64,000 nt of DNA, taken from the NCBI GenBank assembly GCA_038501195.1, contig JBBPUQ010000010.1:1939501-2003500 (forward strand), read 5' to 3'. Under the pieces are notes generated by a model, which saw nothing but the letters and a program-made list of their open reading frames with translations, made no database searches and had not been told where the DNA came from. This DNA comes from Nemania diffusa (Eukaryota > Ascomycota > Sordariomycetes > Xylariales > Xylariaceae). Below, in pieces: positions 15,701-29,790 of the stretch. The position numbers and the translations under genes are program-made. Position 1 is the first letter of the stretch. Every line of letters begins with the position of its first letter.

Positions 15701-16953
15701 ATTTAATTAATTTATATTTTATTTATATAAATTTTTATAATTAATTTTATTTTAATTTTATTTTTAATTAATATTATTAAAATATTATAATAATTAAAAA
15801 AACATAAATATTATAAAATATATAATTATATAATAATTATTATTTATTATATTTTTAAAAAAACTTTATTTATTATTAATAATAAAAAATATTTAATTAA
15901 AAATTAAATAATTATATTAATTAAATAATTATTATTAAATAATTAAAAAATTTTAAAAAAAATTATTTTTAATTATAATTATAAATTTATATTAAATTTT
16001 TAATAAAATATTTAAAAAATATTAAATATAAAGCTTTTAATAACAATTATATATTATTTTTAAAAGAATAATTTATTTAAATATAAAAAGTAAATTATAA
16101 AAATTATAATTTAATATTATAATTTTATTAAATTTAAATTAAATTAAATTTAATTAATTTTTATTTTATAATAAAACTTTAAAATTATATAATTATAAAT
16201 TATATAATTTATTTTTTATAAATAATTAAATAAATTTAAATTATTAAGTTTTTTAAATATAATTATTAATATTAAAAATAATTAATATATATTTAAAAAT
16301 ATATAAATAATATATAATTATTTAAAATAAAATATTAAATTAATAATAAACTTTATTATAATATAAATTAAAAAATATTTTAATTATAAATATTATATAT
16401 TTAAATTTAAAATTAAAAATAAAATATTTTTATATTTATATAATAATTATTATTTATTTAAATAATTTTTTTAAAAATATTTTTAATAAAAAATAAATTT
16501 ATAAATTATTAAATAAAAAATTAATAATTTAATTTATAAATTAACTTTTTTTATTATATTATATTTTTTTTTAAATTAATTAAAATTAATTAATATTTTA
16601 ATAAAAATATAAAAAATAAAATAATTTATAAAGTTAAAACATTGTTTTATTATTATTTAAATTATAAAAAAAAAAAATTTAACTATTTTATAAAATAAAA
16701 AAAATAAAGTTATAAATAAAATTAATAATATATAAAATATTAATTATAATATATATTTAAATTAATTAAAAAAAATTAAAAATAATATAAACTTTTTTTA
16801 TAAAAAAAAATAACTATATTTAAAATAATTAAAATTAAAAAAAAAAAAATAAATAAATTATAAAAAAAAAAAATAAAAAAAAAATAAACTAGATAAATTT
16901 ATAAATTAATAATTAATAAAGTTATTAAAATATTTTTTTATATTTAATATTTT
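12740..16953. other. AT isochore with almost no G/C
   Basis: About 1-2% G+C by eye, among the most depleted parts of the window. The frame at 13569-13754 encodes only I/N/F/K low-complexity residues. I see no gene and no repeat border. Confidence 0.75.
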
Positions 16954-17150
16954 AATAAAAACTTTTAAAAGTTTTAAATAAAAAAGTTTATATAAAAATA
17001 ATATATTTATAAATTAAATATAAATTTATTAAAATTTATAAAAATTTATAAAAATTTATATATATATTTAAACTTTAAATTTTAAAAATTATTAAAAAAA
17101 GTTTTTTTTATTTAATTTATATTTTATTTTTTATTATTATTTTATTTAAC
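16954..17150 (+). repeat. Repeat family X, copy 1
   Basis: Begins AATAAAAACTTTTAAAAG, runs through 2-3 units of the decamer AAAATTTATA and ends in a T-rich stretch with TTATTATTATTTTATTTAA. It matches 39658-39910 in the same orientation and 21867-22153 inverted, but lacks about 55 bp in the middle that both others keep. With the inverted copy it could be the terminal inverted repeat of a 5.2-kb element. Confidence 0.7.
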
Positions 17151-20100
17151 TATATTTAATTATATTTATTAATTATTAAAATTATTTATAATTATTAATA
17201 ATTATTTAAATAAAATTAAAAAATTTAAATTTTAAATATAATTAATTTTAAAAAATATTTATTTTAATAATAAATTTAATAAAATTAAAAAAAAACTTAA
17301 ATTTTTTTAAAATAATAAATATAAAAAATTAATTAATAATTAAAAAAAAATAAATTAAAATAATAATATTTATTTTAATTATAAAAAAAAACAATATATA
17401 ATTAAATAATATTTTAAAAAAAATAATATATTAATTATTTAAAAAATAAAAAATTATAATAAATTAAATTTTAATAAATTTTTTAATTTTAAAAATTAAA
17501 AAAATATATAAAATTAATAAAAACTTTTATATTAATTTAAATATTTATTATAATTAATTTAAATAATTTAAATAATTTATTTAGTTTTTTTTAAATTATA
17601 TAAATATAAATTAATAAAATTATTATTATAATTATTATTTTATATAATATTAAAATTTAAATTAATTTAAAAAATAAAATATTAAAGATTTAATAAAATA
17701 TAAATTAATATAATAAAATAATTAAAAAATAATATAAAATTTTATAATAAATAAAATAAATTTAAAAATAAAAATTAAATTAAAAAAAATAATTTTAAAT
17801 ATTATTAAAAAATATTATAAAATAATATATTAATTAATAATTTTATTTAAAATTTAAATATTTAAATTATTAATATAAAAATTATAATTTAATTAAAATA
17901 AAACTATATAAATAATTTAAATAAAATTTATTAAAAAAATTTTAATATATTTAATAAATTAATTTTAATTTAATATATTATAAAAATATTTAATATTAAT
18001 ATTTTATATAAAAAATAATAAAAAATTTTTAATAATAAATTAATATTATTTTTATTTAATAAAAATTTAAAATATATTAAATTAATAAAATAATTAATAT
18101 TTAAAAAATTAATTTATTTAAAAAAGTTTTTTTTTATAAATTTAATTAATTAAAATATTATTATTTTAATTTAATTATAATATAGTTTTAAAATTTAATA
18201 ATAAATTTAAAAATAATAATTTTTTATAATATTATATATTAATTTAATATATTTATTAAAAAAAAAAAAATTTATTAAAATTAAAATTTATTAAATTAAA
18301 TATAATCTTAAATATAATATTTATTTTATTTATATTTAAATTTTATTTAATTAATAAAAAGTTTTATATTAATTTTTTATAAAAAAACTAATTTTTAAAA
18401 AATTAAATTATTTAAATTTTTAATTTAAAAAATATATTATTTAATTATTTTAAATTAAAAATATATTTAAATTTTAATATTATTAAAATTTTTAATTATT
18501 TATTATTAATAATTAAATTTTATTTTTTAATTATATTTTAAATTAAATTAAAAACTTTTTATTAAATAGTTTTATTATTTAATTTAAAAATAAAATTTAT
18601 ATAATAATAAAATTTTATTAATATTTAATTTTATAATATATTTAAATAATTAATTAATATATATATTAATAATATTTTAATTTATTTTAATAAAACTTTA
18701 AAATATTAAAAATATTATAAAAAAATAATTTATTATTTATATAAAATTAATTTTTAAAAAAATATTTATAAATTTTATTTTAAAATTATTATTATTAATT
18801 ATTTAAATAAAATTTTAAAAATTAATTAAAATATTAAAAGAAATTAAAAAAAAATTAAAATAAATTTAAATTAAAAATTTAAAAACTTTAAAATTATAAT
18901 ATTAATTAAATTATTTTTTAAATTTTATAATTTTATAAAAATATTTATTTATTATATTAATTTTAATATTAACTTTTTTTTAATTTAAAAATTTAATATA
19001 TATTAAATAAATATTTTATATAATATAATTAAAAAAATTATTTAATTAAAATAAAAAAATAATAAATAAAAATTTATTAATTATTTTTTAAAAATTATAA
19101 TTTTATATAATTAAATTTATTTAATTTAATATTAAAAAATATTAATAATAATATAAACTTTTAAATATTATTATTTTAAATTATTTAATATATAATTTTA
19201 AATAATTATTAATTATTAAATATTAATTTATTAATAAATTAAAATTTTTTTTTAAAAAAACAAATTAAATAAATAAATTTTTTAAATAATTTTAATATTA
19301 TTTTTTAATATAAAAAAAAATAATGTTATAATTAATTTATTTTTTAAAAAAATAATTAATTTATTAATAATTAAAATTAAAAAAAAAAAAACTTTTATAT
19401 TTATTAAATTAAATATAATTAAAAATTATATAATTGTTTTTTAATTAATTAAAATTAAAATATTAATTATAAAAAATATAAATTTAATTAATTAAATTTT
19501 TAAAAAAAATATAATTTAAAATTTAAAAAATTATATAAAAAAATTATAATATTAAAATTATTAAATTAATAATTTAATAAAATTTATATATATATATTAA
19601 ATATATATAATTAAAATTTATATTAAATTTTTTATTAAATAATTAAATAAATAAAAAATATTAAAATTTATTAAAATTTATAAAGTTTATAAATTTTATA
19701 TATATATATATATAAATAATTTATATATAATTTTTATAATTATATTTTTTTTATAAAATATATATATAAATTAATATAATATTTTAAAATTTATAAATAA
19801 AATTTAAATTTTATAAATTATTTTAAATTTATATATATATATATATATATATAATATTTTATTAATAAAAATTATAATAAATAAAACAATTTTTTTAAAA
19901 ATTATTTTATTATAAAAAATATATAAATTAATATAAATAATTTATTAAAATTAAAATAAATTAATATAAATATTTAAATAAAACTATTATTAATTTTTTT
20001 TTAAAAAAAATTTATATTAATATATTAATAATTATTATAAATATAAATATAATAAAAAAATAATAAAAAAAATTTTAAATTATAATATTTAATAATTATA

Positions 20101-21437
20101 TTATAAAATATTTAAAAATATATAATTATAAATAATAAAAATATATTTTTAAATTAATATAAATATTATTATATATAAATATTTATTAATAAATTTAATA
20201 AAATTATTATTATTTTATATAATTAAAAAAATAATAATATTATAAAATTAATATTAAAATATTATTATATATTATATTATATTTTTAATATATTAAAAAT
20301 TTAATTTTTTAATAATATTAAATTATTTATTTTAAAATTTATAAAAATAATAAATTTATTAATAAATATTAAATATAAATAAAATAATATTTATTATTTA
20401 TAAATTTAAAATATTATAAAAAAAATAAATTATAATTTAAATTAAAAATTATATTTTTATATAAATAAATATTAAAACAATTAAAATATATATTTATTAA
20501 ATTTAAATTTTATTTATAATTTTTTATAATATATTAATAATTAATATAATATTTTTAAAAATAATATTTAAAATTAAATTTTAAAATTATTTAATTTTTA
20601 TTTTTAAAAGTTTTTTTTTTAAATATAAATATTATATAATTATAAAATTTAATTAATTAAATATAATAAATTTAATAATTTATATATAAATTATTAAAAT
20701 TTTATAAAAAAATTGAAAAATTTAAATTAATAAAAAATAAAAACTTATTTATTTTATTAAATATAATAAAATATTTTTATATAAAAAAAACTTTTTAATA
20801 TATATTTTTATAATTTATTTTAATTGATATTATTTTTAATTTTTTAAAATTTTTAAATTAAAAAAATATAATTATAAATTAAATCTATTAAATTTATATA
20901 AAAAAAAAAATATTTTATATAAATAAATTTAAAAAAAAATAATAATTTATTATTATAATAATTATAAATTTTATTATTAATTAAAAAATTTAATAATAAA
21001 TTTAAATTTAAAATAAAATAAATATTAAAATTAAAAGTTTTTAATAAAATTAAAAAATTATAATATTAAATTTTTTAAAAAAAATTTAATTTTAATAATA
21101 TTTAATATTTTATAAAAAATTTTAAAAATATATTTATTATATTAAATTATTATTATTTAAATAAATTAATTAAATTAAAATTATTAATTAAATTATAAAA
21201 TTAAATAAAAATAATAATTATAAATAAATTTATAAAAAAATATAAAAATAATAATAAAATATTAAATTTATATATTTTATTATAATATAATTTTATAATT
21301 TTTATTAATTTATAATAATTATAATTTTTAATATAATTTTTTTTAAAAAAACTTTAATTAAACTTTATAACTTTATTTATAATTTTATTTATTATTTTAT
21401 ATATTTATATATTTTATATAATATTTATATATAATTT

Positions 21438-21481
<44 letters not shown>

Positions 21482-21866
21482 AATTAATAAAATTATTTAA
21501 TTAATTTTTATATTTTTTATAATTATAATTAATTATAAAAAAATATTATTAAATTTATTTTTTATATTAATATATTAAATTATTTATAAAGTTTAATAAA
21601 AATTTAAAATAAAATAATATTAAATAAAAATAATATAAAAAAATTAAATTATAAAAATATTAAATATTTTTATAATATTAATATTTATTTTATTAAAATT
21701 AATTATAATAATTTAATATAAATATATATATATATATATTATTATTAATATAAAAAAATTTTTTAATTTTAAAAAATTTAAAAAATAATAATATAATAAT
21801 AATTTAATTTAATTTTATAATAAAAATATAAAAAATATTAAATTAATAAATATAATTAAAAAAAAA
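17151..21866. other. AT isochore between inverted X repeats
   Basis: Extremely A/T-rich, with (TA)n runs near 19698 and 19830-19853 and a T34 homopolymer near 21438-21473. If copies 1 and 2 of repeat X are terminal inverted repeats, this is the decayed interior of that element. No coding sequence is readable. Confidence 0.6.
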
Positions 21867-22153
21867 TTAAATAAAATAATATTAAATAAAATATAAATTA
21901 AATAAAAAAAATTTTATAATAATTTTTAAAAATTAAATTTTAAATATATATATAAAATTTTATAAATTTTTATAAATTTTTATAAATTTTTATAAATTTT
22001 TATAAATTTTTATAAATTTTTATAAATTTTTATTTAATTTATAAATATATATAATTTTTTTTTTTTTTATAAAAATTAATTAATATAATTTATTTTAAAA
22101 ATATATTATTTTTAAACAAATTTTTTAATTTTAAATTTTTAAAAGTTTTTATT
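21867..22153 (-). repeat. Repeat family X, copy 2 (inverted)
   Basis: The reverse complement matches 39658-39910 over its whole length and 16954-17150 except for that copy's internal gap. It holds the longest decamer array of the family. Confidence 0.75.
21961..22030 (-). repeat. Decamer tandem array, 7 perfect TATAAATTTT units
   Basis: Seven perfect consecutive 10-bp units. The same unit (as AAAATTTATA) occurs about 4 times at 39781-39820 and 2-3 times at about 17030-17060, so unit number varies between copies of repeat X. Confidence 0.9.
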
Positions 22154-22244
22154 ATATAAAAAAATAATTAAATATTAATATAATTATTATAATTATTATA
22201 ATTTTTTAATTTTTTAATTTTTAATAAAATAAAATAAATAATAA
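22154..22244. other. Spacer between inverted X and element D, with left TSD
   Basis: About 86 bp of A/T sequence followed by AATAA (22240-22244), which matches AATAA directly after the right LTR of D (39658-39662). Confidence 0.5.
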
Positions 22245-22441
22245 TATAATAAATATAAATTTAATAATTATAAATATATATTATTTATAATTTAATTTAA
22301 AAAAAAAAAAAAAGTTTTTTTAATATATATATTATATTTTAAAATAATTAAATAATTTAATATATATAATTAATAAAATTTTAATAATTATTTAAAATTA
22401 TATTTATAAATTAAATTTAATAATTTATATAATTTATAATA
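22245..22441. repeat. Left LTR of element D
   Basis: Starts TATAATAAAT and ends TTTATAATA, compatible with an ancestral TG..CA pair after C-to-T and G-to-A mutation. It differs in length from 39454-39657 only by its poly-A tract (15 versus 22 A). Confidence 0.7.
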
Positions 22442-22445
22442 TTAT

Positions 22446-22827
22446 TTTTTTTTTAAATTTTTAATATAAAATTTTTTAAAAATAATTTTTTTTTTTTTTT
22501 ATATATTTATTTAAAAATAATATAAATAATATTTAAATTTAATAATATTATAAAATTTATAAAAAATAATTTTATTTAATTATATTTTTATTATTTTTAA
22601 ATTATTTATTTATAATATTTTTTTTTAAATAATTTATTATTTTTTAATATATTTATATTATTTTTTTTTAATTTTTTTTAATATTTTTTTTATTAATATA
22701 TAATTTATTTTTTATATATTTTTTAATTTTATAAATTTTTTTTTTTTATTTTTTAATTTTATTTATAATTATTATTTTTTTTAATTATTTTAAAATATAA
22801 ATAATATTATTTTAATAATATTATATA

Positions 22828-22858
<31 letters not shown>

Positions 22859-23403
22859 ATATTAATTTTTTTTTTAAATTATATTTATTATTTTTTTTTT
22901 TTTATTATATTTATATTAATTTTATAATAAATAATTTTTATTTTATTTTTATATAACTAATTTTTTTTTTTTTTTTTTTTTATTTTTTTTTTATTAAATT
23001 AAATAATATTATATTTAATTTTTTTATTTTTATTTTATTTTTTTTTAATTTTAATACTTTTTTTTTTTTTAATTTTTTTAAATAAAAATAAACTATTATA
23101 AATAAAATTTTTTTTATTATATAAAATTTTATTAAATTTTAATTTTTTTTATATTTTAAAATAAATAATTTATAATTTTTTTTTTGTTTTTTTTTTATTA
23201 ATAATAATAATATATTTTTTATTTAATTAAAAATTTTTATAACTTTTATATAAATATAAAAAATAAATCTTTTTTTTTTTTTTTTTTATATTTATTTATT
23301 TTATATTTATATATTATTTATATTTTATATAAAAATTAATAAATATTATTTTTTATATATAAACTTTATAAATAAATTTAGTTATATTTATTTATTTATA
23401 AAT

Positions 23404-23437
<34 letters not shown>

Positions 23438-26400
23438 TTATTATTTTTATATAATTTTAATATATAATATAAATAATTAAAATATATTAAAAATTTATTT
23501 TTATTATAAAAATTTATAATTTAATTTAATTTAATAAATTTTTTTTATTTTTTTTTTATTTTATTTTTTTTTTTTTTTAATAATTAATAATTAATATATA
23601 TTTTTTTTAATTAAAAATTATATTAAAATATAACAATATTAATTATTAACTTTTATATTTAATAAATCTTTTTATTATTTTTAATTTATTTTTTTTTATA
23701 TTAATATTATTAATTTTTTTATTTTAATAATATAAAATTAATATAAATTTTTAATTTATTATTTTTTAAATAATATATAGTTTTTTTATATTAAATAATT
23801 AAATTAAAATAAAAAATATAAAATTAAATATTTATAATTAATTATATTATTTTTAAATTATATAATTAAAATTAAAAAATATTTAATTAATATTAAAAAA
23901 TATATAATTAATTTAATAATTAAAAATATATTATTTTATATTAAAAACTTTAATAAAAATTTTAATAAAATTAATAATTTTTTAATATTAATTTTAATGA
24001 TATAAATTTATTATATAATAATTAAAATATTAAAAATTAAAATAAAAAAAATAATTTATAATTTTTTTATAATTTTAATATAATATAAAAAAAAAACTAA
24101 TTAAAATAAAAAATAAAAAAATTATTTTATTATTAATAAAAAAAATTTTAATTTATATATATTAATTTAATATAATTAATTTAAATTTTATTAATTTATT
24201 TTTTAAAAAAAATTAGTTTTTTTTTTATTTTATTATTAATTAATATTAATAATTTATAATAAATTATTATATATAATTTATTAAAAAATATATAGTTTTT
24301 TTTTTTTTTTTTATATATTGTTATTATTTAATATTAAATTTATTATATTTTTTAATATTATTATATTTATTTTTAAATTATTTTAATATTATTATATTTA
24401 AAAAATTTTTTATAAATTTTTATAATAATTAAAAATAGTTTATTTATTTAATTAAAATTTATTTTTTTTTAAAATTATTTTTATTTTTATTTTATTTAAT
24501 ATATATTTAAAAAATATTTTTTATTTAAAATTTATTATTATTTAAAATTATAATTAATAATTTAAAGTTTAAATTAATTTAAAAAAATAAAAAGTTTTTT
24601 ATAAGTTATTATAAAAAATTAATATAAAAATAACTATATATTTTTTTAAATATATTTAATTTTATTATATATAAATTTATTATTTTTATTATTTTATATT
24701 TTAAATATAATTAAATTAATTTTTAAAAAAATTAATTAATTTTTATATTTTTTAAATTAAATTATATTTAATTATTTTTTTAAAAATATTTTATAAAATT
24801 ATATTTTTTATTAATAGCTTTTTTTATTTTTTATTATATTATTATTATAATAGTTTATATAAAATTTTAAATATTTATTAATTTTTATATAAATATTTTT
24901 ATTAATATTTTTAATTTTTTAATAAATATATTTAAATATTTTATTAATTTTATTAAATTTATATAATATTTATATTAAATAAAAAAAAAATTAAATTTAA
25001 TAATTAATAAATTTTTATTATTAATTATTAAAATTGTTTTTAATAATAATATTATTTAATTAAATTATATATAAATTATAAAAATTTTAAAATATATTAA
25101 TACTTTTTAATTTATTTTTTTTATTATATTATTTATTTTTAAATAATAAATAATATTTAATTATTATTTAATATTTATTAATTTATAAAATTATTATTAA
25201 AATTCTTTTATTTAATTTAAATTTTAATTATTAATTATAACTTTTAAAAATTTATAAAATTATTAAAAATAATTTATAAACTATTTTATATATATTTTTA
25301 TATTTATAAATTTTATTATTTTTAAAATTATTATTTTATTAAATTTATTAATAATTATTATAATAAATAAAAAATTTTTAAAAATTATAATAAAAAAATT
25401 TATTATAAAATTTATTAAAAACTTATTTTAAAACTATTTTAAAATAAATAAAAACTTAAAAAGTTTTTTTTTTTATTATTTTTAAATATTTTTTTTATTA
25501 TATATATTATAATTTATTATAAAATAATATATTATTTAATATATTTTAAATTAAAAATAATTTTTATTTAATATAGTTATTATATTATTATAATTTAAAT
25601 ATTTAATTAATAAAAAGTTATAATAATTTTATATTAAATTAATTTAAAATAATTTTTAATTTAATATTTATATATATTTTTTATAATAAAAATTTTTATT
25701 TAATTTTAATTTATATTTTATAATAAAAATATTTAAAATTTTATTATTTATTTTAAATTTTTATAAAAAAAAATTTTTATTTTTTTATATTATTTATATT
25801 ATTAATTTATAAATTAAAAATTTTTTTAAAATAATATTTTATATTATTTATAAATTATTATTTATAAAAATATAACAATTAAATAATAAATTATTTATTA
25901 TATTATTTAATATATTAATATTATAATATTTTTTTAATTTAAAAATTAATTATTTATAATATAAAAATAAAAATTTTTTTTTTAAAATTTATTTATTTAT
26001 TTTTAAACATAAATTTTATTTTTATTTTAATAAAATATTTAATTATTTATTATTAATTTTTATTTTATAAATAAATATAAATTAAAAATTAATTAAAAAT
26101 TTTAATTATTTAATTTATTATTTTATAAATTATTTAATTATTATAAAATATTTAAAATTTTTATAATTAAATAATATTTAAAATAATTTTTTTAAATTAT
26201 ATAGTTTATTATTTTATATTTTTATATAATATATTATTATTAATAATTTTTTATTATAAATTTTATAATTATTTTTAAGTTTTAATAATTTTTATAAATA
26301 ATAAACTATTAAATAAAAAAATTTTTATTTATTATATTAAAATAAATATTTTTTATATATTATTTTTAAATAATTTATTTTTAAAACTATTATTTTATTT

Positions 26401-27286
26401 AAATTATATTAAATTAATATTAACTTTAATATAAAAAAATTTTTAAACTTTTTAAAAATATTTTTTTTTTTTACTTTTTTATTAAAATAATATATTTTTT
26501 TTTATTACAATAAAAAAAAAAACAATAAAATTTAAATAATTTTTAATAAATTATTAATAAAAATTTATAAACTTTAAAAAATTATATATATTTTTAAATA
26601 ATTTAAAAGTTTTTTATTTATAAATAATATATATTTTTTAAAAATTTATTTTTATTTTTATTTTTTTTTTTTATTTTTATAATAAAATTTAAATATTTAA
26701 TTTTTATAATAATAAATTTATATTTATTAATATTAAAATATAATTTTATAATTTTTAAAAAATTAAATATTTGTTTTAGTTTTTTTATATAGTTTTTTTT
26801 TTAAATTATTTAATTATATAAATATATTATTTATATATATAAATATAAAAATATTTAAACATTAATATAAAATAATATTAATATAATATTAAAATATTAT
26901 TAAAATTTTAAAAAATTTAAATAATATAATTAATTATTTAAAAAATTTAAATTTAATTTAAAATATTATTTTTTATTTGTTTTTTTTTTTAAGTTTAAGT
27001 TTATAAAAAACAGTTTATATATTTAATTTAATAAATTATTTAATTTTTAAAAAATTTACTAAAGTTTTTTTTATTAATAAAAATAAATATTTATTTGTTT
27101 TAATTATAATATTAAATATTTTATAATTAATATAAAATTATAAATTATTTTTTAATTTTTTTATAAATAATATAAAAATTTTTATTAATAAATTATTAAT
27201 ATAAATATAATTTTTATTAAATAATTTTATTAATATTTTTTTTAAAACAATTAATTTATTTTTAAATATTTTATAAAAAAATTTTT
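22446..27286. other. Element D interior, left part
   Basis: A/T-only stretches with many T homopolymers and scattered G/C near 26,760-27,100. No gene or further repeat border found. Confidence 0.6.
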
Positions 27287-27291
27287 ATAAA

Positions 27292-27557
27292 TATTAAATA
27301 AGCTATATATATATAATAATATATATAAGTTATATATAAATAAAATATAAAGCTAGTTATATTATATTTATATTAATAATTAAATTTAAAAAAAGTTTTT
27401 TTATATAACTAAAGATTTTATTATAAATAAAATTTCTATTAATATATAAAATAAATGTTTGTTTATATAACTATATATTTCTTTGTATAACTATAGTATA
27501 AATATTATATTATATAAACTATAATATATAGTTATAACTAATATTAATATTTTAATA
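27292..27557. repeat. Left LTR of element B
   Basis: Gapless partner of 35163-35428. Differences are transitions except one C/G. The terminal CA has become TA here. Confidence 0.88.
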
Positions 27558-28043
27558 TTAGCTTTTTTTTTTTTTAATTATAACTAAGTGTTATATAAAA
27601 ATAAAAAAATAAAAAACAAAAAAGTAATATACTTTATAATAACTTAGTTTTGTTATATAATAAATTAATTGTTTTATAGTTATATATAAATAATATAGTT
27701 TAATTGTTTGTTATATTAAATTAGCTTATATATTATATAATATTTTTAATTAATTAAAATAACAAATTATTGTTTATTAAATTATTAACTATAGTTAATT
27801 TATTAAAAATAATTTTTTTATATAATAATAAAGTTTGTAATAAATTATTAATAGTTAATTTAATAAACTTTGTATAGTTAATTAATTAATAATTATTTGT
27901 TAATTTGTTTATTTAATAAATAATTACTATATAAAAAAAAAAAAGTATTAAATATTGTATAAAAAAAATAAATAATATTAGTTAAAATATTAGCTTATAT
28001 AATATAAAATTTTAAATATAAATATTTAGTTAGTTTTTATTTG

Positions 28044-28074
<31 letters not shown>

Positions 28075-28099
28075 CGTTTATTTGTTTGTTTATTTATTT

Positions 28100-28109
28100 A
28101 TTTATTTAT

Positions 28110-28165
<56 letters not shown>
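28100..28165. repeat. (TA)n microsatellite
   Basis: Long near-perfect TA dinucleotide run directly after a TTTA tetranucleotide tract (28080-28105), inside element B. Confidence 0.85.
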
Positions 28166-28170
<5 letters not shown>

Positions 28171-28736
28171 TTATTTACTTATATATATATTTTATATAGT
28201 AGTAGTAGCAGTAATATAATAACTATTGTTTGTTTTTGTTTTATGTTTATTTTTTTAAGCAGTATATTATAGTTTTAAAATTTTGTTTAAACTAAAAACA
28301 ATAGCGCAATAAAAATATATAGCTTTTTAACTAAAAGCTAAACTTGTTAAGTTTTTATATAGTTGCTTTATATAAATATATATTTATTTTTATATAAATA
28401 AATTTTTTTATATATTTTTAACTAATATATTTAATTATATAATAAATTAAAAAAAGCATTGTTTATACTGCTTTTTTTACTAATATTATTTTTTAAATAT
28501 TAGTTTTAAATGTTTTTATAAACATTTAAATAAAGCTTATATACTAAAAAAAGTATTTTTAAACTATTTTAATTTAAAATTAAAATTTAATTATATTATT
28601 TTATATTAATAGCTTTTAAAATAGTTGTTAATACTATATTAATATATTGTTTATTAAATATTATTAAGTTTTTAGTTTTTAAAAAAGTATATATAATATA
28701 TATATTTAGCGTTTATATAGCGCTTGTTGTTTTTAG

Positions 28737-28779
<43 letters not shown>

Positions 28780-28989
28780 TTTAGTTTTGCTTTGTTTTTT
28801 ATATAGTAACTAAAAAATAACAAATTTAATTTTTTAGTTTTTTTTAATAATATTTTTTTTATATATATTATATAAATGTTTTTTATATATATATATATTA
28901 AAATGTTTTATATTATATATAAATTATTAAATATATATATATTTTTCAACTTTTTTTTAAATATAAAAATTTGTTATATATATATTTAT

Positions 28990-29305
28990 TAGTTAATTTA
29001 AAATAAAAATATATTATATATATATATATTAATTAATATATAATAAATATATATTATATATATATATAATTATTAATATATAGTAAAAATATATTATATA
29101 TATATATAGCTGTTAATATAAAATAAAAATATATTATATATATATATAACTATTAATATAAAATAAAAATATATTATATATATATATAGCTATTAATAGT
29201 AAAAATATATTATATATATATATAACTGTTAATATAAAATAAAAATATATTGTATATATATATAGTTATTAATATAAAATAAAACTATATTATATATAAA
29301 TAGTT
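28990..29305. repeat. 40-bp minisatellite, about 8 units
   Basis: The motif AAAAATATATTATATA recurs near 29006, 29045, 29085, 29125, 29165, 29200, 29240 and 29280. The period is 40 bp apart from one 35-bp step caused by loss of part of the TTAATATAAAATAA linker. Linkers differ by transitions (AGCTGTT, AACTATT, AGTTATT). It lies in the left third of element B. Confidence 0.85.
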
Positions 29306-29385
29306 TTAAATATATATAATAAAAAAAAAAGAAAAAAAAAAATTAATATAATTTTAAGTTTATAATTAATATAAATTTAAAGCTG

Positions 29386-29543
29386 TATATATTTTAATTA
29401 AAAATTAAACTTAAAATATATAATAAATGCTATATATATTACTGCTATATTATTAAAACTTGTTTATTAAAAGTAAGTTTTTTATAATATTTAAATATAT
29501 ATTTTTTTATACAAAAAAAAAAGCAGCTTTTGTATAAAAGTTA
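29386..29543. repeat. 155-bp duplicated segment, copy 1
   Basis: Shares the order of TTAAAAATTAAACTTAAAAT, ATTATTAAAACTTGTTTATT and a TATATTTTTTTATA block with 29623-29790, about 239 bp downstream. Internal direct duplication within element B. Confidence 0.75.
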
Positions 29544-29622
29544 TTTTATATTATATAAAAGTAAAATATTATATAAAAAAAAAACTATATTTAAAATATA
29601 CTATTTATAATAATTTATTTTA

Positions 29623-29790
29623 AATATATACTTTAGTTAAAAATCGAACTTAAAATATATAAAAAAAGTTATATATATTATTATTATATTATTAAAACTT
29701 GTTTGTTAAAAATAAATCTTTTGTAATATTTTAAATATATATTTTTTTATATAAAAAAAAAGTAGTTTTTATACAATAGTTGTTTTTTTA
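29623..29790. repeat. 155-bp duplicated segment, copy 2
   Basis: Direct copy of 29386-29543 with mostly transition differences. It retains a CpG in AAATCGAACTT that is absent from copy 1. Confidence 0.75.
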
